Shown: in pieces, positions 1-9,046 of the stretch
Layout: every line of letters starts with the position of its first letter
Position numbering within the stretch: position 1 is the first letter of the stretch
Source: an uncultured Sutterella sp.
GTDB taxonomy: Bacteria > Pseudomonadota > Gammaproteobacteria > Burkholderiales > Burkholderiaceae_F
NCBI GenBank assembly: GCA_905212345.1
Contig: CAJMEC010000001.1
Location: 42,592 to 106,591, forward strand
DNA length: 64,000 nt
Direction of reading: 5' to 3'
The notes under the pieces: generated by a model
Seen by the model: the letters and a program-made list of their open reading frames with translations, nothing else
Databases searched by the model: none
What the model was told of the DNA's origin: nothing
Translations under genes and position numbers: made by a program

Positions 1-1
1 T

Positions 2-124
2 GGAGTTTTAAAAGGAAGTTGGTTAATGGTGGCGAGGATTGTTCGTTGCAATCCTTTTGGGAGCTATGGTTACGATCCGGTGCCGGCGTCTTTTCAATGG
101 TTTCCTTGGAGACACCGTAACTAA
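2..124 (+). CDS. yidD: Membrane protein insertion efficiency factor YidD (3' part only)
   Basis: Reading frame 2 is open from the first base and ends at a TAA at 122-124. It encodes the last 40 residues of YidD, recognisable by GVLKGSWL, then RIVRCNPF and the GYDPVP motif typical of the family. YidD is a small membrane-associated protein that helps YidC insert membrane proteins. The 5' end lies outside the window. The gene stands 36 nt before yidC, matching the usual rpmH-rnpA-yidD-yidC order. Confidence 0.9.
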   Translation, partial: GVLKGSWLMVARIVRCNPFGSYGYDPVPASFQWFPWRHRN

Positions 125-160
125 TTTTTCATTACTTCAACGATAGATAAGAGAGTCCAT

Positions 161-1870
161 ATGGGACGCGAACTACAACGTGCTTTTTTGTGGATGATTT
201 TTTTGTTGGCTCTTTTCATGCTTTGGGATGCATGGCAGGTGCGCAACGGTAATCCATCCTTCTTTGGAACTCCTGAAGCTGTTCAGGAACAAGTGGTTGA
301 AAATACAAACACTACGACAGTAGCAGGGGATGTAAAGGTTCCTGCTGACAGCAAAGCGGTTGCATCTGAAGTCAATGTGACGATTACCAAACCGGTAGTT
401 GTAACCACAGATCTTTTCAAAATTACTTTTGATGCTAATGGCGCTTCAGTAGCTCGTGCAGAGTTATTACAGGAACGTCAAACGCCGGATTGGAAAACGC
501 GGGGCTTACCAGGCCTAATTTTGGGCGAGGAAGAGCAACAAGACGCTGGCAATGTGGTTTTGTTTGACACCTCTGCACAGCATGTTTATAAGGCTGAAAC
601 GGGTCTTGTTGGTGGCAACTTCCCGAACCATCGCACAGCTTTCCGTTTAATCAGTGATACGTTGGATATGAAAGATGGGCAGGATACTCTTAATGTGAGT
701 TTCGCTGCTTCACAAGGCAACGTTGAATTAATTAAAACGTATGTATTCCATCGTGGACATTATGGTATTGATGTCAAGCACGAAGTGCGCAACAAGGGCA
801 ATGTAGCTATTTCTCCGTCTGTTTATATGCAGTTGACACGTGACGACGGCAAAGTGGCTAGCGATAGCGCTTTCTATAACACGTTTACAGGTCCTGCTGC
901 TTACACAGAAGCTGAAAAGTTCCAAAAGATTGATTTCGATTCCATTGCGGATAACGACACTGACCTTCCTTCTCAGTCGAATGAGGGGTGGATTGCCATG
1001 TTGCAACATTATTTCTTAACAGCATGGGTCCCTCAGCAAGACACTAACCGTGAACTTTATACTCGTCAGCTTGATAAGCATCTTTATGCCATCGGTTCTA
1101 TCGTTGCGGTGGGAGAAGTTGCTCCTGGAGCTGAAAAAGCGGTTGACAGCACCCTTTATGTTGGTCCTCAAGATCAACGCCGCTTAGAGTACATTGCCCC
1201 GAATCTCGATTTGGTAGTGGATTACGGTTGGTTGACTTTCTTGGCTAAGCCGATTTATTGGTTATTGGCTTTCCTTCAAGGATTGGTCGGTAACTGGGGT
1301 TGGGCTATTGTTTTACTGACTGTGTTGGTTAAGGCAATTCTCTATCCGATTTCTGCTGCTGGATACAAGTCCATGGCTCGTATGCGTGATGTAGCTCCGC
1401 GTATGAAGGCTATTCAAGAAAAATATGGTAATGACAAGCAAGCCCTTAATCAGGCAATGATGGAACTGTATCGCCGTGAAAAGATCAATCCAGCAGGCGG
1501 TTGTTTCCCGATCTTGCTTCAAATTCCTGTTTTCTTGGCCTTGTATTGGGTGCTGTTGGCCACAGTGGAACTGCGCGGGGCCAGCTGGTTGCTTTGGGTC
1601 AATGATTTGGCAAGCCCGGATCCGTATTTGATTCTTCCTTTATTAATGGTTGCTACGATGATCATTCAGATGAAGATCAGTCCGCGTCCGACCGACCCGA
1701 CTCAGGCTAAAGTTATGATGATTATGCCTGTTGTCTTTGGTGTGATGTTCTTCTTCTTTGCTTCTGGTTTGGTTCTGTACTGGTTGACAAATAACGTCTT
1801 GTCCATTTGGCAACAATGGTATGTCAATAAGCAGATTGAGAAGGAAAGAATCAAGAGAACAATCTCTTAA
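161..1870 (+). CDS. yidC: Membrane protein insertase YidC
   Basis: This 569-residue protein matches full-length Gram-negative YidC, which inserts and folds inner-membrane proteins alone or with SecYEG. The first about 25 residues form the N-terminal anchor. A long periplasmic domain fills roughly residues 60-340, and the conserved five-helix core follows (GNWGWAIVLLTVLVKAILYP, the cytoplasmic RMKAIQEKYG stretch, and NPAGGCFPILLQIPVFLALY). The substrate-groove arginine is expected in the VLVKAILYPISAAGYKSMAR region. It follows yidD and precedes mnmE, though a minus-strand gene lies between them. An inverted repeat just after the stop is a likely terminator. Confidence 0.97.
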   Translation: MGRELQRAFLWMIFLLALFMLWDAWQVRNGNPSFFGTPEAVQEQVVENTNTTTVAGDVKVPADSKAVASEVNVTITKPVVVTTDLFKITFDANGASVARAELLQERQTPDWKTRGLPGLILGEEEQQDAGNVVLFDTSAQHVYKAETGLVGGNFPNHRTAFRLISDTLDMKDGQDTLNVSFAASQGNVELIKTYVFHRGHYGIDVKHEVRNKGNVAISPSVYMQLTRDDGKVASDSAFYNTFTGPAAYTEAEKFQKIDFDSIADNDTDLPSQSNEGWIAMLQHYFLTAWVPQQDTNRELYTRQLDKHLYAIGSIVAVGEVAPGAEKAVDSTLYVGPQDQRRLEYIAPNLDLVVDYGWLTFLAKPIYWLLAFLQGLVGNWGWAIVLLTVLVKAILYPISAAGYKSMARMRDVAPRMKAIQEKYGNDKQALNQAMMELYRREKINPAGGCFPILLQIPVFLALYWVLLATVELRGASWLLWVNDLASPDPYLILPLLMVATMIIQMKISPRPTDPTQAKVMMIMPVVFGVMFFFFASGLVLYWLTNNVLSIWQQWYVNKQIEKERIKRTIS

Positions 1871-1890
1871 AGATATGGTCTTTCAATGAT

Positions 1891-1921
1891 GAAAAAGAGG
1901 CTCGTGATGGGCCTCTTTTTC
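1891..1921. terminator. Likely bidirectional terminator after yidC
   Basis: An 11-bp perfect inverted repeat (GAAAAAGAGGC / GCCTCTTTTTC) with a 9-nt loop has A-rich and T-rich edges on both strands. It lies between yidC and the convergent small membrane gene, so it could end both transcripts. Confidence 0.75.
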
Positions 1922-2219
1922 ATTGTCTTGATTGGCCAAAAAACACTAGTAGAGGCCACAGCCAAACAGAGACGAACCACAGTAACATAAACCTCAAAGA
2001 AAGCTGTTTTTTCTCAGATTTATACGTTTTGAAAAATATAGTAATAGCGCCTGAAATAACCCAAAGTAAAATTGCCCCATACACCATGACGCGTACCTCA
2101 TAGCTATCACCAATAAAAGAGGCGACGTAGGCAGAAACGGGTACCGATGCGGCAATAGCACAACAGGCTCCAATCAGAGCGTTGCCGAAAAAAGAGGATT
2201 CATTATCTTTGAGGGACAT
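1920..2219 (-). CDS. Small hypothetical membrane protein (99 aa)
   Basis: I do not recognise a family. The 99-residue product has three hydrophobic stretches, at about residues 12-32, 43-63 and 75-95. Short charged segments separate them (a TYKSEKKQ loop), so it is probably an inner-membrane protein. It lies opposite to its neighbours between yidC and mnmE, and its stop codon touches the shared hairpin. The ribosome-binding site upstream of its ATG is weak. A real gene is likely but not certain, because the reading frame is short and has no recognisable homologue. Confidence 0.55.
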   Translation of the reverse strand: MSLKDNESSFFGNALIGACCAIAASVPVSAYVASFIGDSYEVRVMVYGAILLWVISGAITIFFKTYKSEKKQLSLRFMLLWFVSVWLWPLLVFFGQSRQ

Positions 2220-2327
2220 AGCTATTGGAAATTAATTACTCACAGCAAAAATTTAGCAAAATTTATTCTTGAGTTGAAAAAGAATAATAGTACGGTGCGA
2301 TAATTACCCTTATTTTCAGAGGTTTAT

Positions 2328-3713
2328 ATGCCTATTTATTCTGATAAAGATCCTATTGTTGCGATTGCTACCGCTTCAGGCAGAGGTGGTGTTGGCATTG
2401 TCAGACTTTCGGCTGACGATAGCTTTATTGAAGGTTTTATCAAAGATTTTTTTGGTCCGTCCGAGCATTTTAAGGCCAGGTACGCTCATTACCGTCCGTT
2501 TAAAGATCGCGATGGAAATCAGATTGATGAAGGGTTAGCCCTATATTTTCCAGCACCTAAGTCTTACACAGGTGAGTCTGTATTAGAGCTACAAGCTCAC
2601 GGTGGTCCTATTATTTTGAAGTTGCTTCTTCAAGAGGTTTTGCGTGTCGGCAAAAACAAAGGATTACGTTTAGCAGAGCCTGGTGAATTTACTAAGAGAG
2701 CATTTTTAAACGGACGAATTGATTTGTCACAGGCCGAAGCTGTTGCAGATCTGATTGATGCCACGACAGAGGGGGCTGCTCGGGCAGCATCTCGCTCATT
2801 AAGCGGAGCCTTTTCATCTTGTATTCACAAGGTGGGAGATAAAGTCATTGAACTACGGGCCTTAATAGAGGCTATTTTGGATTTTCCGGAGGAGGAAATT
2901 GACTTTATCCAAAGCACACAGGCTCGTGAACGTCTTTTTGGTATTACAAAAGAGTTTGAGGAGCTTATGCACCAATCACAGCAAGGTTCCATCCTTAGGG
3001 AGGGGGTAACAGTTGTCTTGGTGGGAAGTCCCAATGTAGGGAAATCGAGTCTTATGAATCGGTTGAGTGGTTCAGATGTAGCTATTGTGACGGATGTAGC
3101 GGGTACCACTAGGGATAAGATTGAGAATCAGATTTCAATTGAAGGAGTGGCTTTAAGACTGGTTGATACGGCTGGCGTGCGTGAAACAACGGATAAGGTT
3201 GAATCTATCGGCATTGAGAGAACTCTGCAAGCTGTAGAAGGCGCTGATATTGTGTTGCATCTAATTGATGCGACAAATGAAAATTCTGATGAAGAAGGGC
3301 AGAAGATACTCAAACAAGTGATGCAGAGGGTTTCCGCTGGTGTGCCAGTGTTGCAGGTTTTCAATAAATGTGATTTAAATACTGAAATTAGTTGGAAAGG
3401 GGAGTGGATTGGTATTTCCGCTAAAACGGGTGAAGGCATTCCTGAATTAAAACAAAAATTACTTAATCTTGTTGGTTGGGAAAATAAACCAGAATCAACA
3501 TTTTTAGCAAGAGAACGGCATTTAGAAGCGCTTAAAGATGCTTATGAACATTTAAAATTAGCCAATCAATTTGTCAATCTTGAAAATCCCCCATTAGATT
3601 TATTGGCAGAAGAATTACGTCTTTGTAATGAATCGTTAGGGTTTATTCTTGGAGAAACAACTCCAGATGATTTATTGGGAATAATTTTTAGTCGATTTTG
3701 TATTGGTAAGTAA
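2328..3713 (+). CDS. mnmE: tRNA-5-carboxymethylaminomethyl-U34 synthesis GTPase MnmE
   Basis: MnmE pairs with MnmG to modify uridine 34 of certain tRNAs. The 461-residue product has the N-terminal formyl-THF binding domain, a helical domain and an inserted G domain. The P-loop is GSPNVGKSS at about 233-241, followed by DVAGTTRD, DTAG, NKCD and SAKTGEG. The C-terminus FCIGK carries the family's C-x-G-K ending. The length is normal. An AGAGG just before the ATG is a plausible ribosome-binding site. A weak promoter (TTGAAA at 2274, GATAAT at 2299, 19-bp spacing) may drive it. Base composition turns AT-rich towards its 3' end. Confidence 0.97.
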   Translation: MPIYSDKDPIVAIATASGRGGVGIVRLSADDSFIEGFIKDFFGPSEHFKARYAHYRPFKDRDGNQIDEGLALYFPAPKSYTGESVLELQAHGGPIILKLLLQEVLRVGKNKGLRLAEPGEFTKRAFLNGRIDLSQAEAVADLIDATTEGAARAASRSLSGAFSSCIHKVGDKVIELRALIEAILDFPEEEIDFIQSTQARERLFGITKEFEELMHQSQQGSILREGVTVVLVGSPNVGKSSLMNRLSGSDVAIVTDVAGTTRDKIENQISIEGVALRLVDTAGVRETTDKVESIGIERTLQAVEGADIVLHLIDATNENSDEEGQKILKQVMQRVSAGVPVLQVFNKCDLNTEISWKGEWIGISAKTGEGIPELKQKLLNLVGWENKPESTFLARERHLEALKDAYEHLKLANQFVNLENPPLDLLAEELRLCNESLGFILGETTPDDLLGIIFSRFCIGK

Positions 3714-3748
3714 TTGATTTTATTAAATAAACTGTATAAATAATAATC

Positions 3749-3764
3749 TGTTTCACGTGAAACG
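3749..3764. other. parS centromere site 1 (ParB binding)
   Basis: TGTTTCACGTGAAACG matches 15 of 16 positions of the canonical parS TGTTTCACGTGAAACA. It lies between mnmE and mnmG and directly abuts the mnmG ribosome-binding site (GAGG at 3764). parA and parB are encoded about 3.5 kb downstream. Assignment as parS follows from established knowledge of chromosomal ParABS systems. Confidence 0.88.
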
Positions 3765-3772
3765 AGGAAAAA

Positions 3773-5674
3773 ATGGATTATCCAGTTCGATTTGATGTAA
3801 TTGTTGTCGGTTGTGGTCATGCTGGGGCTGAAGCATGTCTTGCTTCTGCAAGAATGGGTTGTAAGACCTTGCTGTTAACCCATAATGTTGAAACGATTGG
3901 ACAGTTGTCCTGCAATCCATCTATAGGTGGAATTGGCAAAAGTCACTTAGTGAAAGAGGTTGATGCCATGGGTGGGGCTATGGCACAGGTGACGGATGAA
4001 TCGGGAATTCAATTTCGAGTTTTAAATAGTTCAAAAGGTCCGGCTGTTAGGGCTACTAGAGCGCAAATTGACCGAGAGTTATATCGGGTTGCGATGAGAA
4101 AGACCATTGAGAAGCAAGAAAACTTATGGGTATATCAACAGGGTGTAGATGATCTTATTGTTGAAAATGGCAGGGCTGTTGGTGTAGTTACTCAGACAAA
4201 CGTTCGTTTTTATTCTAAGGCGGTTGTTATAACTGCGGGAACATTTTTGCATGGCTTAATTCATATTGGTCTTGAACATTATCCAGCGGGTAGAGTTGGC
4301 GATCCGGCTAGTATTAAATTAGCTCAGCGCTTAATCGATTTAGGTCTTCCTAAGGGACGATTGAAAACGGGTACGCCGGCTCGAATAGATGGGAGAACAA
4401 TCGATTTTTCTCGTTGTGAAAAACAATTGGGAGACTTGAATCCTATTCCTAGTTTCTCTTTGTTGGAACCACAAAACAATCATCCGCAACAAGTTCCGTG
4501 TTGGATTACAAATACTAATATTAAGACACATGAAATAATTCGTGCGAACCTTGATCGCTCACCAATGTTCTCTGGAATAATTGAGGGAGTTGGCCCGCGT
4601 TATTGCCCATCTATTGAAGATAAGGTTGTGCGTTTTGCTAGTAAGGATTCGCATCATGTATTTTTGGAACCTGAGGGATTGAATACTCATGTGTATTATC
4701 CAAATGGAATTTCATCGAGCTTACCGTTTGACGTACAAATCGCTTTTATGCATACAATTCCTGGATTAGAAAATGCACATTTTATTCGTCCGGCTTATGC
4801 GATTGAATATGACTACTATGATCCTAGAGAATTAAAAACTAGTTTAGAAACGAAAAGTATAGAAGGGCTATTTTTTGCAGGGCAAGTTAACGGTACAACG
4901 GGCTATGAAGAAGCGGCTGCACAGGGGCTTTTAGCGGGATTGAATGCTGCCTTGCAAGTTAAAGAGAAAGATCCTTGGGTGCCGAGAAGAGATCAAGCAT
5001 ATCTAGGTGTGATGGTTGATGACCTTATTACAAAAGGGGTTACAGAACCGTATCGCATGTTCACTTCAAGAGCTGAGTATAGATTGAGCTTGAGAGAAGA
5101 TAATGCGGATGAAAGATTAACTCAAATCGGTAGAAATTTGGGTCTTGTTGATGATATTAGATGGGAGTTTTTTAATAGAAAACAAGAAGCCATTGAAAAA
5201 GAATTGCAACGATTGAGAAGCACTTGGGTTTATCCTTCTTTAATTACTGAGGAAGAGTCTGAACGAGTGTTAGGTACGAAGTTAGAGCGTGAATATTCGT
5301 TATTTAATTTATTATCTCGTCCTAATGTTTCACATGAAACACTTCAATCATTAAGAAAAAAAGATGGCGAATTGATCTCTAGTAACATAAATCTTACTGA
5401 ATCTGAAGTTGAACAGATTGAAATTACTGCTAAATATTCTGGCTATATTAATCGTCAAAAAGAAGAAGTATCTAAGCTTCTTGAGCACGAAACAACAAAG
5501 ATTCCTTCCAACTTTGATTACGATAAAGTCAAAGGTTTGTCCTTTGAGGTTCGGCAAAAATTAAAAGCTCATCGGCCCGAAACAATTGGACAAGCCGGTC
5601 GGATTAGTGGAGTAACGCCGGCAGCAATAAGTTTGCTTCTTATTTTTATTAAATCCTGTAAATGGATGGAATAA
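3773..5674 (+). CDS. mnmG: tRNA-5-carboxymethylaminomethyl-U34 synthesis FAD enzyme MnmG (GidA)
   Basis: MnmG is the FAD-dependent partner of MnmE in wobble-uridine modification. The 633-residue product begins with the dinucleotide-binding loop [10 protein letters not shown] (Gly13, Gly15, Gly18). It also has [13 protein letters not shown], the family signature GYEEAAAQG and the [14 protein letters not shown] motif. The length is standard. GAGG stands 5 nt before the ATG. The coding region is AT-rich compared with yidC and the atp genes, and it contains an internal parS at 5326. In many bacteria mnmG sits next to the origin or the par locus. Confidence 0.97.
   Translation: MDYPVRFDVIVVGCGHAGAEACLASARMGCKTLLLTHNVETIGQLSCNPSIGGIGKSHLVKEVDAMGGAMAQVTDESGIQFRVLNSSKGPAVRATRAQIDRELYRVAMRKTIEKQENLWVYQQGVDDLIVENGRAVGVVTQTNVRFYSKAVVITAGTFLHGLIHIGLEHYPAGRVGDPASIKLAQRLIDLGLPKGRLKTGTPARIDGRTIDFSRCEKQLGDLNPIPSFSLLEPQNNHPQQVPCWITNTNIKTHEIIRANLDRSPMFSGIIEGVGPRYCPSIEDKVVRFASKDSHHVFLEPEGLNTHVYYPNGISSSLPFDVQIAFMHTIPGLENAHFIRPAYAIEYDYYDPRELKTSLETKSIEGLFFAGQVNGTTGYEEAAAQGLLAGLNAALQVKEKDPWVPRRDQAYLGVMVDDLITKGVTEPYRMFTSRAEYRLSLREDNADERLTQIGRNLGLVDDIRWEFFNRKQEAIEKELQRLRSTWVYPSLITEEESERVLGTKLEREYSLFNLLSRPNVSHETLQSLRKKDGELISSNINLTESEVEQIEITAKYSGYINRQKEEVSKLLEHETTKIPSNFDYDKVKGLSFEVRQKLKAHRPETIGQAGRISGVTPAAISLLLIFIKSCKWME
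5326..5341. other. parS centromere site 2, inside mnmG
   Basis: TGTTTCACATGAAACA differs from canonical parS at one central base only (15 of 16). It is translated in frame as part of the NVSHET segment of MnmG. Together with the sites at 3749 and 6500 it forms a cluster of three in 2.8 kb. Confidence 0.85.
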
Positions 5675-5683
5675 TTGGTGAAA

Positions 5684-6325
5684 ATGATGTTTTTTTTAGA
5701 TCAAAAAAAATTACAAGAGGGGATTAGGGAATTGAATTTATCTGCTTCTGAAAATCAACTTCAGATGTTGGATAAATATTCTGAGCTTTTATTTAAATGG
5801 AATAAAACCTACAATTTAACTGCGATTACGGAAAAAGATGATGTTCTAACCCATCATATTCTTGATTCTTTATCAGTGGTAAATGTATTTAAAAACTACT
5901 TGGCTCAAAATGGTACCATGCTCGATGTGGGTTCTGGTGGAGGATTGCCAGCTATTCCCATTGCAATTATGATGCCGAACTGTAATATTTCGATGGTAGA
6001 AACAGTTGGGAAAAAATCGGCATTTTTAAGACAAGTGACTTTGCATTTAAAACTGAATAATGTAAAGGTCTTCCATGAAAGAGTAGAAAATTTAAAGCAT
6101 CCGCCTTTTGATGTGATTTCTTCTAGAGCATTTTCATCTTTAAGAAATTTCATCGCTCTTTCTAAACATTTATTAAAGAAAGATGGATATTGGTTAGCTT
6201 TAAAAGGTCATAAGCCTGAGACTGAACTAAAAGAGATTGAAAATATGGTTTCTTTTATAGTACAGGACGTTAAAGTTCCATTTTTAGACGAAAATCGCAA
6301 TATCGTTATAATTAGGAATGAATAA
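5684..6325 (+). CDS. rsmG: 16S rRNA (guanine527-N7)-methyltransferase RsmG (GidB)
   Basis: RsmG methylates N7 of G527 in 16S rRNA using S-adenosylmethionine. The product, about 213 residues, carries the SAM-binding LDVGSGGGLPAIPIAI motif, the upstream NLTAI(T) element and a downstream SSRAFSSL motif, all typical of the family. Tandem ATGs occur at 5684 and 5687. I chose 5684 because a weak GGTG lies just upstream and the frame is only 9 nt past the mnmG stop. The gene is strikingly AT-rich. It forms an operon with mnmG, as in most bacteria. No terminator was seen after it. Confidence 0.93.
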   Translation: MMFFLDQKKLQEGIRELNLSASENQLQMLDKYSELLFKWNKTYNLTAITEKDDVLTHHILDSLSVVNVFKNYLAQNGTMLDVGSGGGLPAIPIAIMMPNCNISMVETVGKKSAFLRQVTLHLKLNNVKVFHERVENLKHPPFDVISSRAFSSLRNFIALSKHLLKKDGYWLALKGHKPETELKEIENMVSFIVQDVKVPFLDENRNIVIIRNE

Positions 6326-6629
6326 ATCCATATGATTTAAATCTTTTATTTTTGTATATTGCATAAAAAATGTGCAAAACTTCAAATAAACCTTATATAT
6401 CAAATAGATATAGAAAAATTTTAAACTAATTAACAAGTTTCATGTTGCCCAAATATTAGGCAAATAAGATATATATTTAAATAGATAGTTTTATTGATAT
6501 GTTTCATGTGAAACGTTTGTGTTTTTTATAATTTATTTTTGAAATAACTTCCAAAAACGAGATTTTTTTTATTTGTTATGTAAGAATGCAACTTGATCTG
6601 ACTTTTTGTCTATTGGAAAGAGGTTTGCG
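6326..6629. other. AT-rich intergenic region with a third parS
   Basis: This gap of about 300 bp after rsmG has no credible gene. It is extremely AT-rich, with many A and T runs. It contains a parS site at 6500-6515 (TGTTTCATGTGAAACG, 14 of 16 matches to canonical parS). No DnaA box (TTATCCACA or its complement) is present. It probably holds the promoter for the marC-parA-parB unit, but I cannot place one confidently. Confidence 0.6.
6500..6515. other. parS centromere site 3
   Basis: TGTTTCATGTGAAACG matches canonical parS at 14 of 16 positions and keeps both GTTTCA/TGAAAC arms. It lies in the AT-rich gap upstream of the marC-parA-parB genes. Confidence 0.78.
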
Positions 6630-7286
6630 GTGTTTGATCAAGTTATAAGCACTTTTTTATTTGCTTTCGCGTCATTTATCCCGGTCTTAAATCCTTTTGG
6701 TGGGGCTATGTTCTTTTTAGCGCTCACGCCCAATATTGATGACGAAACGCGAAAAATGATGGTTAATCGAATAGTGTTTTATTCGATGATTATTATGTTA
6801 GTGAGCCTTTTTGCGGGTCATTTAATACTGAGTTTCTTTGGTATTTCAATGGGTGTTTTGCGAGTTGGAGGTGGGTTGGTTTTAATTTCTGCTGGTTGGA
6901 AGGCCTTAAATGAAGCCACTCACGATGATACGGAAAGCACCTCTATTGAACCTCCTAAATCAAGAAAAAAATTACTTTCAATGGCTTTTTATCCCATTAC
7001 TTTGCCTCTAACCATGGGGCCGGGGATGATTGCTGTATCAACGGCGATTGGTACAGGCATGATTGGTCATGGAACGGCGAATTTAGTCGGTTGTTTGTTA
7101 GCAACATTGGCTACTCTTTTAACAGTTTATGTTTGTTATAGATACTGCGATAGGGTAAGTCAGGCTGTGGGAGCAACCGGTGCGGACGCTTTGTCGAGAG
7201 TGTTTGCTTTTATTCTTCTGTGTATTGGTATTTCAATTCTCTGGCAAGGTTTTACCGAATTGTGGTTAGCCATGCCGAAAGCATAA
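6630..7286 (+). CDS. MarC family (UPF0056) integral membrane protein
   Basis: The protein of about 218 residues has six or so hydrophobic segments and the MarC-family features FIPVLNPFGG near the N-terminus and PLTMGPGMIAVSTAIG in the middle. The family's function is unsettled, and an early link to multiple antibiotic resistance was not upheld. I chose the GTG at 6630 because GAAAGAGG lies at ideal distance. An upstream TTG in the same frame adds eight poorly hydrophobic residues. The stop is only 10 nt before parA, so it is probably transcribed with parAB. A second MarC-family gene lies at 27246-27902. Confidence 0.85.
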   Translation: MFDQVISTFLFAFASFIPVLNPFGGAMFFLALTPNIDDETRKMMVNRIVFYSMIIMLVSLFAGHLILSFFGISMGVLRVGGGLVLISAGWKALNEATHDDTESTSIEPPKSRKKLLSMAFYPITLPLTMGPGMIAVSTAIGTGMIGHGTANLVGCLLATLATLLTVYVCYRYCDRVSQAVGATGADALSRVFAFILLCIGISILWQGFTELWLAMPKA

Positions 7287-7296
7287 GGGTCTATAA

Positions 7297-8088
7297 ATGG
7301 CTTTAACATTCTGTGTAGCTAATCAGAAAGGGGGCGTAGGAAAAACAACTACAGCCGTCAATCTTTCTGCTGCTTTGGCTAAATTAAAACAAAAGGTCCT
7401 TTTAATTGATTTGGATCCTCAAGGAAATGCAACTACCGGAAGTGGAGTGAGTAAGGATTCAATTACCGAGACCGTTTATCCGCTCCTATTTGGACAAGCA
7501 ACTTTTGAGCAAGTTGTTGTTCATTCTGAAGAGGCCGGATATGATATTTTGCCAGCGAATCGAGAATTAGCCGGCGCTGAAGTCGAGCTGGTGCAATTGG
7601 AAGATCGGGATGAAAGGCTAAAGAATATTCTTAAAGAACAGGATAAAAATTACGATTTTGTAATCATTGACTGTCCTCCTTCCTTGTCAATGCTAACAAT
7701 TAATGCCTTGTGTTCAGCGCGAGGTGTAATTGTTCCTATGCAATGTGAGTATTTTGCAATGGAGGGGTTAACGGATTTAATCGGATCTGTCAGAAGAATT
7801 CAAGCGGCAAAAAATCCTGATTTGACCCTGATTGGCTTATTGCGGGTGATGTTTGATCCGCGAGTGACTTTGCAGCAGCAAGTCAGTGAGCAATTGAAGG
7901 AATATTTTGGTGACAAAGTATTTAAAACGGTTATACCGCGTAATGTTCGTTTAGCTGAGGCTCCGAGCTATGGTCTGCCCGGGGTTTTGTATGATAAATC
8001 CAGCAAGGGAGCTAAGGCTTATCAGGAATTTGGGGCCGAATTTTTAAAACGGATGAAAAAGTATAAAAAGCAAAGCAAGGAGAAATAG
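7297..8088 (+). CDS. parA: Chromosome partitioning ATPase ParA (Soj)
   Basis: ParA is a deviant-Walker ATPase that binds DNA nonspecifically and moves or positions ParB-parS complexes. The 263-residue product starts with the signature loop KGGVGKTT (residues 11-18) and has LIDLDPQGNAT and the IIDCPPSL Walker B element. The length is typical of chromosomal ParA. It lies 1 nt upstream of parB in the usual order, downstream of mnmG-rsmG, and near three parS sites. Confidence 0.97.
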   Translation: MALTFCVANQKGGVGKTTTAVNLSAALAKLKQKVLLIDLDPQGNATTGSGVSKDSITETVYPLLFGQATFEQVVVHSEEAGYDILPANRELAGAEVELVQLEDRDERLKNILKEQDKNYDFVIIDCPPSLSMLTINALCSARGVIVPMQCEYFAMEGLTDLIGSVRRIQAAKNPDLTLIGLLRVMFDPRVTLQQQVSEQLKEYFGDKVFKTVIPRNVRLAEAPSYGLPGVLYDKSSKGAKAYQEFGAEFLKRMKKYKKQSKEK

Positions 8089-8089
8089 A

Positions 8090-8977
8090 ATGGTTGTGAA
8101 AAAGAGAAGTGGTCTGGGCAAAGGGCTCGATGCTTTGCTTGGTAAGAAAGATGAGGTGGTGATTACCATTGCTGATGCCAAGGGTGATTCGGCAGGGGAA
8201 TTGGAAATTGAAAAAATCCAACCAGGTGAATATCAGCCTCGTACAAAGATGGATAAAAATTCTTTGGAGGAACTTGCCCAATCCATTCGTGAACAAGGAT
8301 TGATTTCTCCTATTTTGGTACGACCGATTGGTAAGAATCGTTACGAGATCATTGCCGGCGAACGGCGCTATCAGGCCTCAAAAATGGCCGGATTGAAAAA
8401 AGTCCCTGTTCTTATTCGAAAAATTTCTAACGAAAAAGCTTTAGCTTGGGCTCTCATTGAAAATATTCAAAGAGAAGATCTAAATCCCTTGGAAGAAGCG
8501 GCAGGCATTCAACGATTACTCGATGAATTCCATATGACTCATGAAACGGCTTCTCAGGCGATTGGAAGAAGTCGAACAGCGACCACCAACTTACTCAGAC
8601 TATTAAACTTAGCCAAACCGGTTCAAGATCACTTGATGGCCAATGAGATATCCATGGGGCATGCGCGAGCTTTGCTCAGTCTAGAACCGGCTATGCAAGT
8701 AGCTATCGCTCAGGAAATTATTAAAAAGGGTTTATCTGTCAGGCAAGTTGAAACTCTTGTGGCCGATATGGCTCAGAGAAAACAAAAAAAAGGAAAAGAG
8801 ACCAAAAAAGTTCGCAAGGATGCGGACACTCTTCGTTTGGAAGAGGATCTTTCTGATTACTTAGGCGCAACAGTGAAGATTCAATCGAATCAAAAGGGTA
8901 AGGGGAAACTGATTATCGAATTCTCCAACCTAGATCAGTTTGACGGGATCATTTCTCATTTTGGAACGTTCGATTAA
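8090..8977 (+). CDS. parB: Chromosome partitioning protein ParB (Spo0J)
   Basis: ParB binds parS and spreads along DNA as a CTP-dependent clamp. The 295-residue product has the N-terminal ParA-contacting stretch KRSGLGKGLDALLG, the ParB/Srx domain with YQPR and the CTP-binding GERRYQA motif. A central helix-turn-helix around IGRSRTATTNLLRLL and a C-terminal dimerisation segment follow. AAGGAG lies close to the ATG. A strong hairpin after the stop ends the operon, and its tail overlaps the atp promoter. Confidence 0.97.
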   Translation: MVVKKRSGLGKGLDALLGKKDEVVITIADAKGDSAGELEIEKIQPGEYQPRTKMDKNSLEELAQSIREQGLISPILVRPIGKNRYEIIAGERRYQASKMAGLKKVPVLIRKISNEKALAWALIENIQREDLNPLEEAAGIQRLLDEFHMTHETASQAIGRSRTATTNLLRLLNLAKPVQDHLMANEISMGHARALLSLEPAMQVAIAQEIIKKGLSVRQVETLVADMAQRKQKKGKETKKVRKDADTLRLEEDLSDYLGATVKIQSNQKGKGKLIIEFSNLDQFDGIISHFGTFD

Positions 8978-9007
8978 AACGTTCTGAAAAATGTCCGATA
9001 GGATTAA

Positions 9008-9046
9008 GGGTTTACACCGTTAAAACCTTGGTGTAAACCCTTGTTT
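9008..9046 (+). terminator. Rho-independent terminator of the parAB operon
   Basis: An 11-bp perfect inverted repeat (GGGTTTACACC / GGTGTAAACCC, 11-nt loop) is followed by TTGTTT. The T-rich tail coincides with the proposed -35 element of the atp promoter. Confidence 0.8.
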
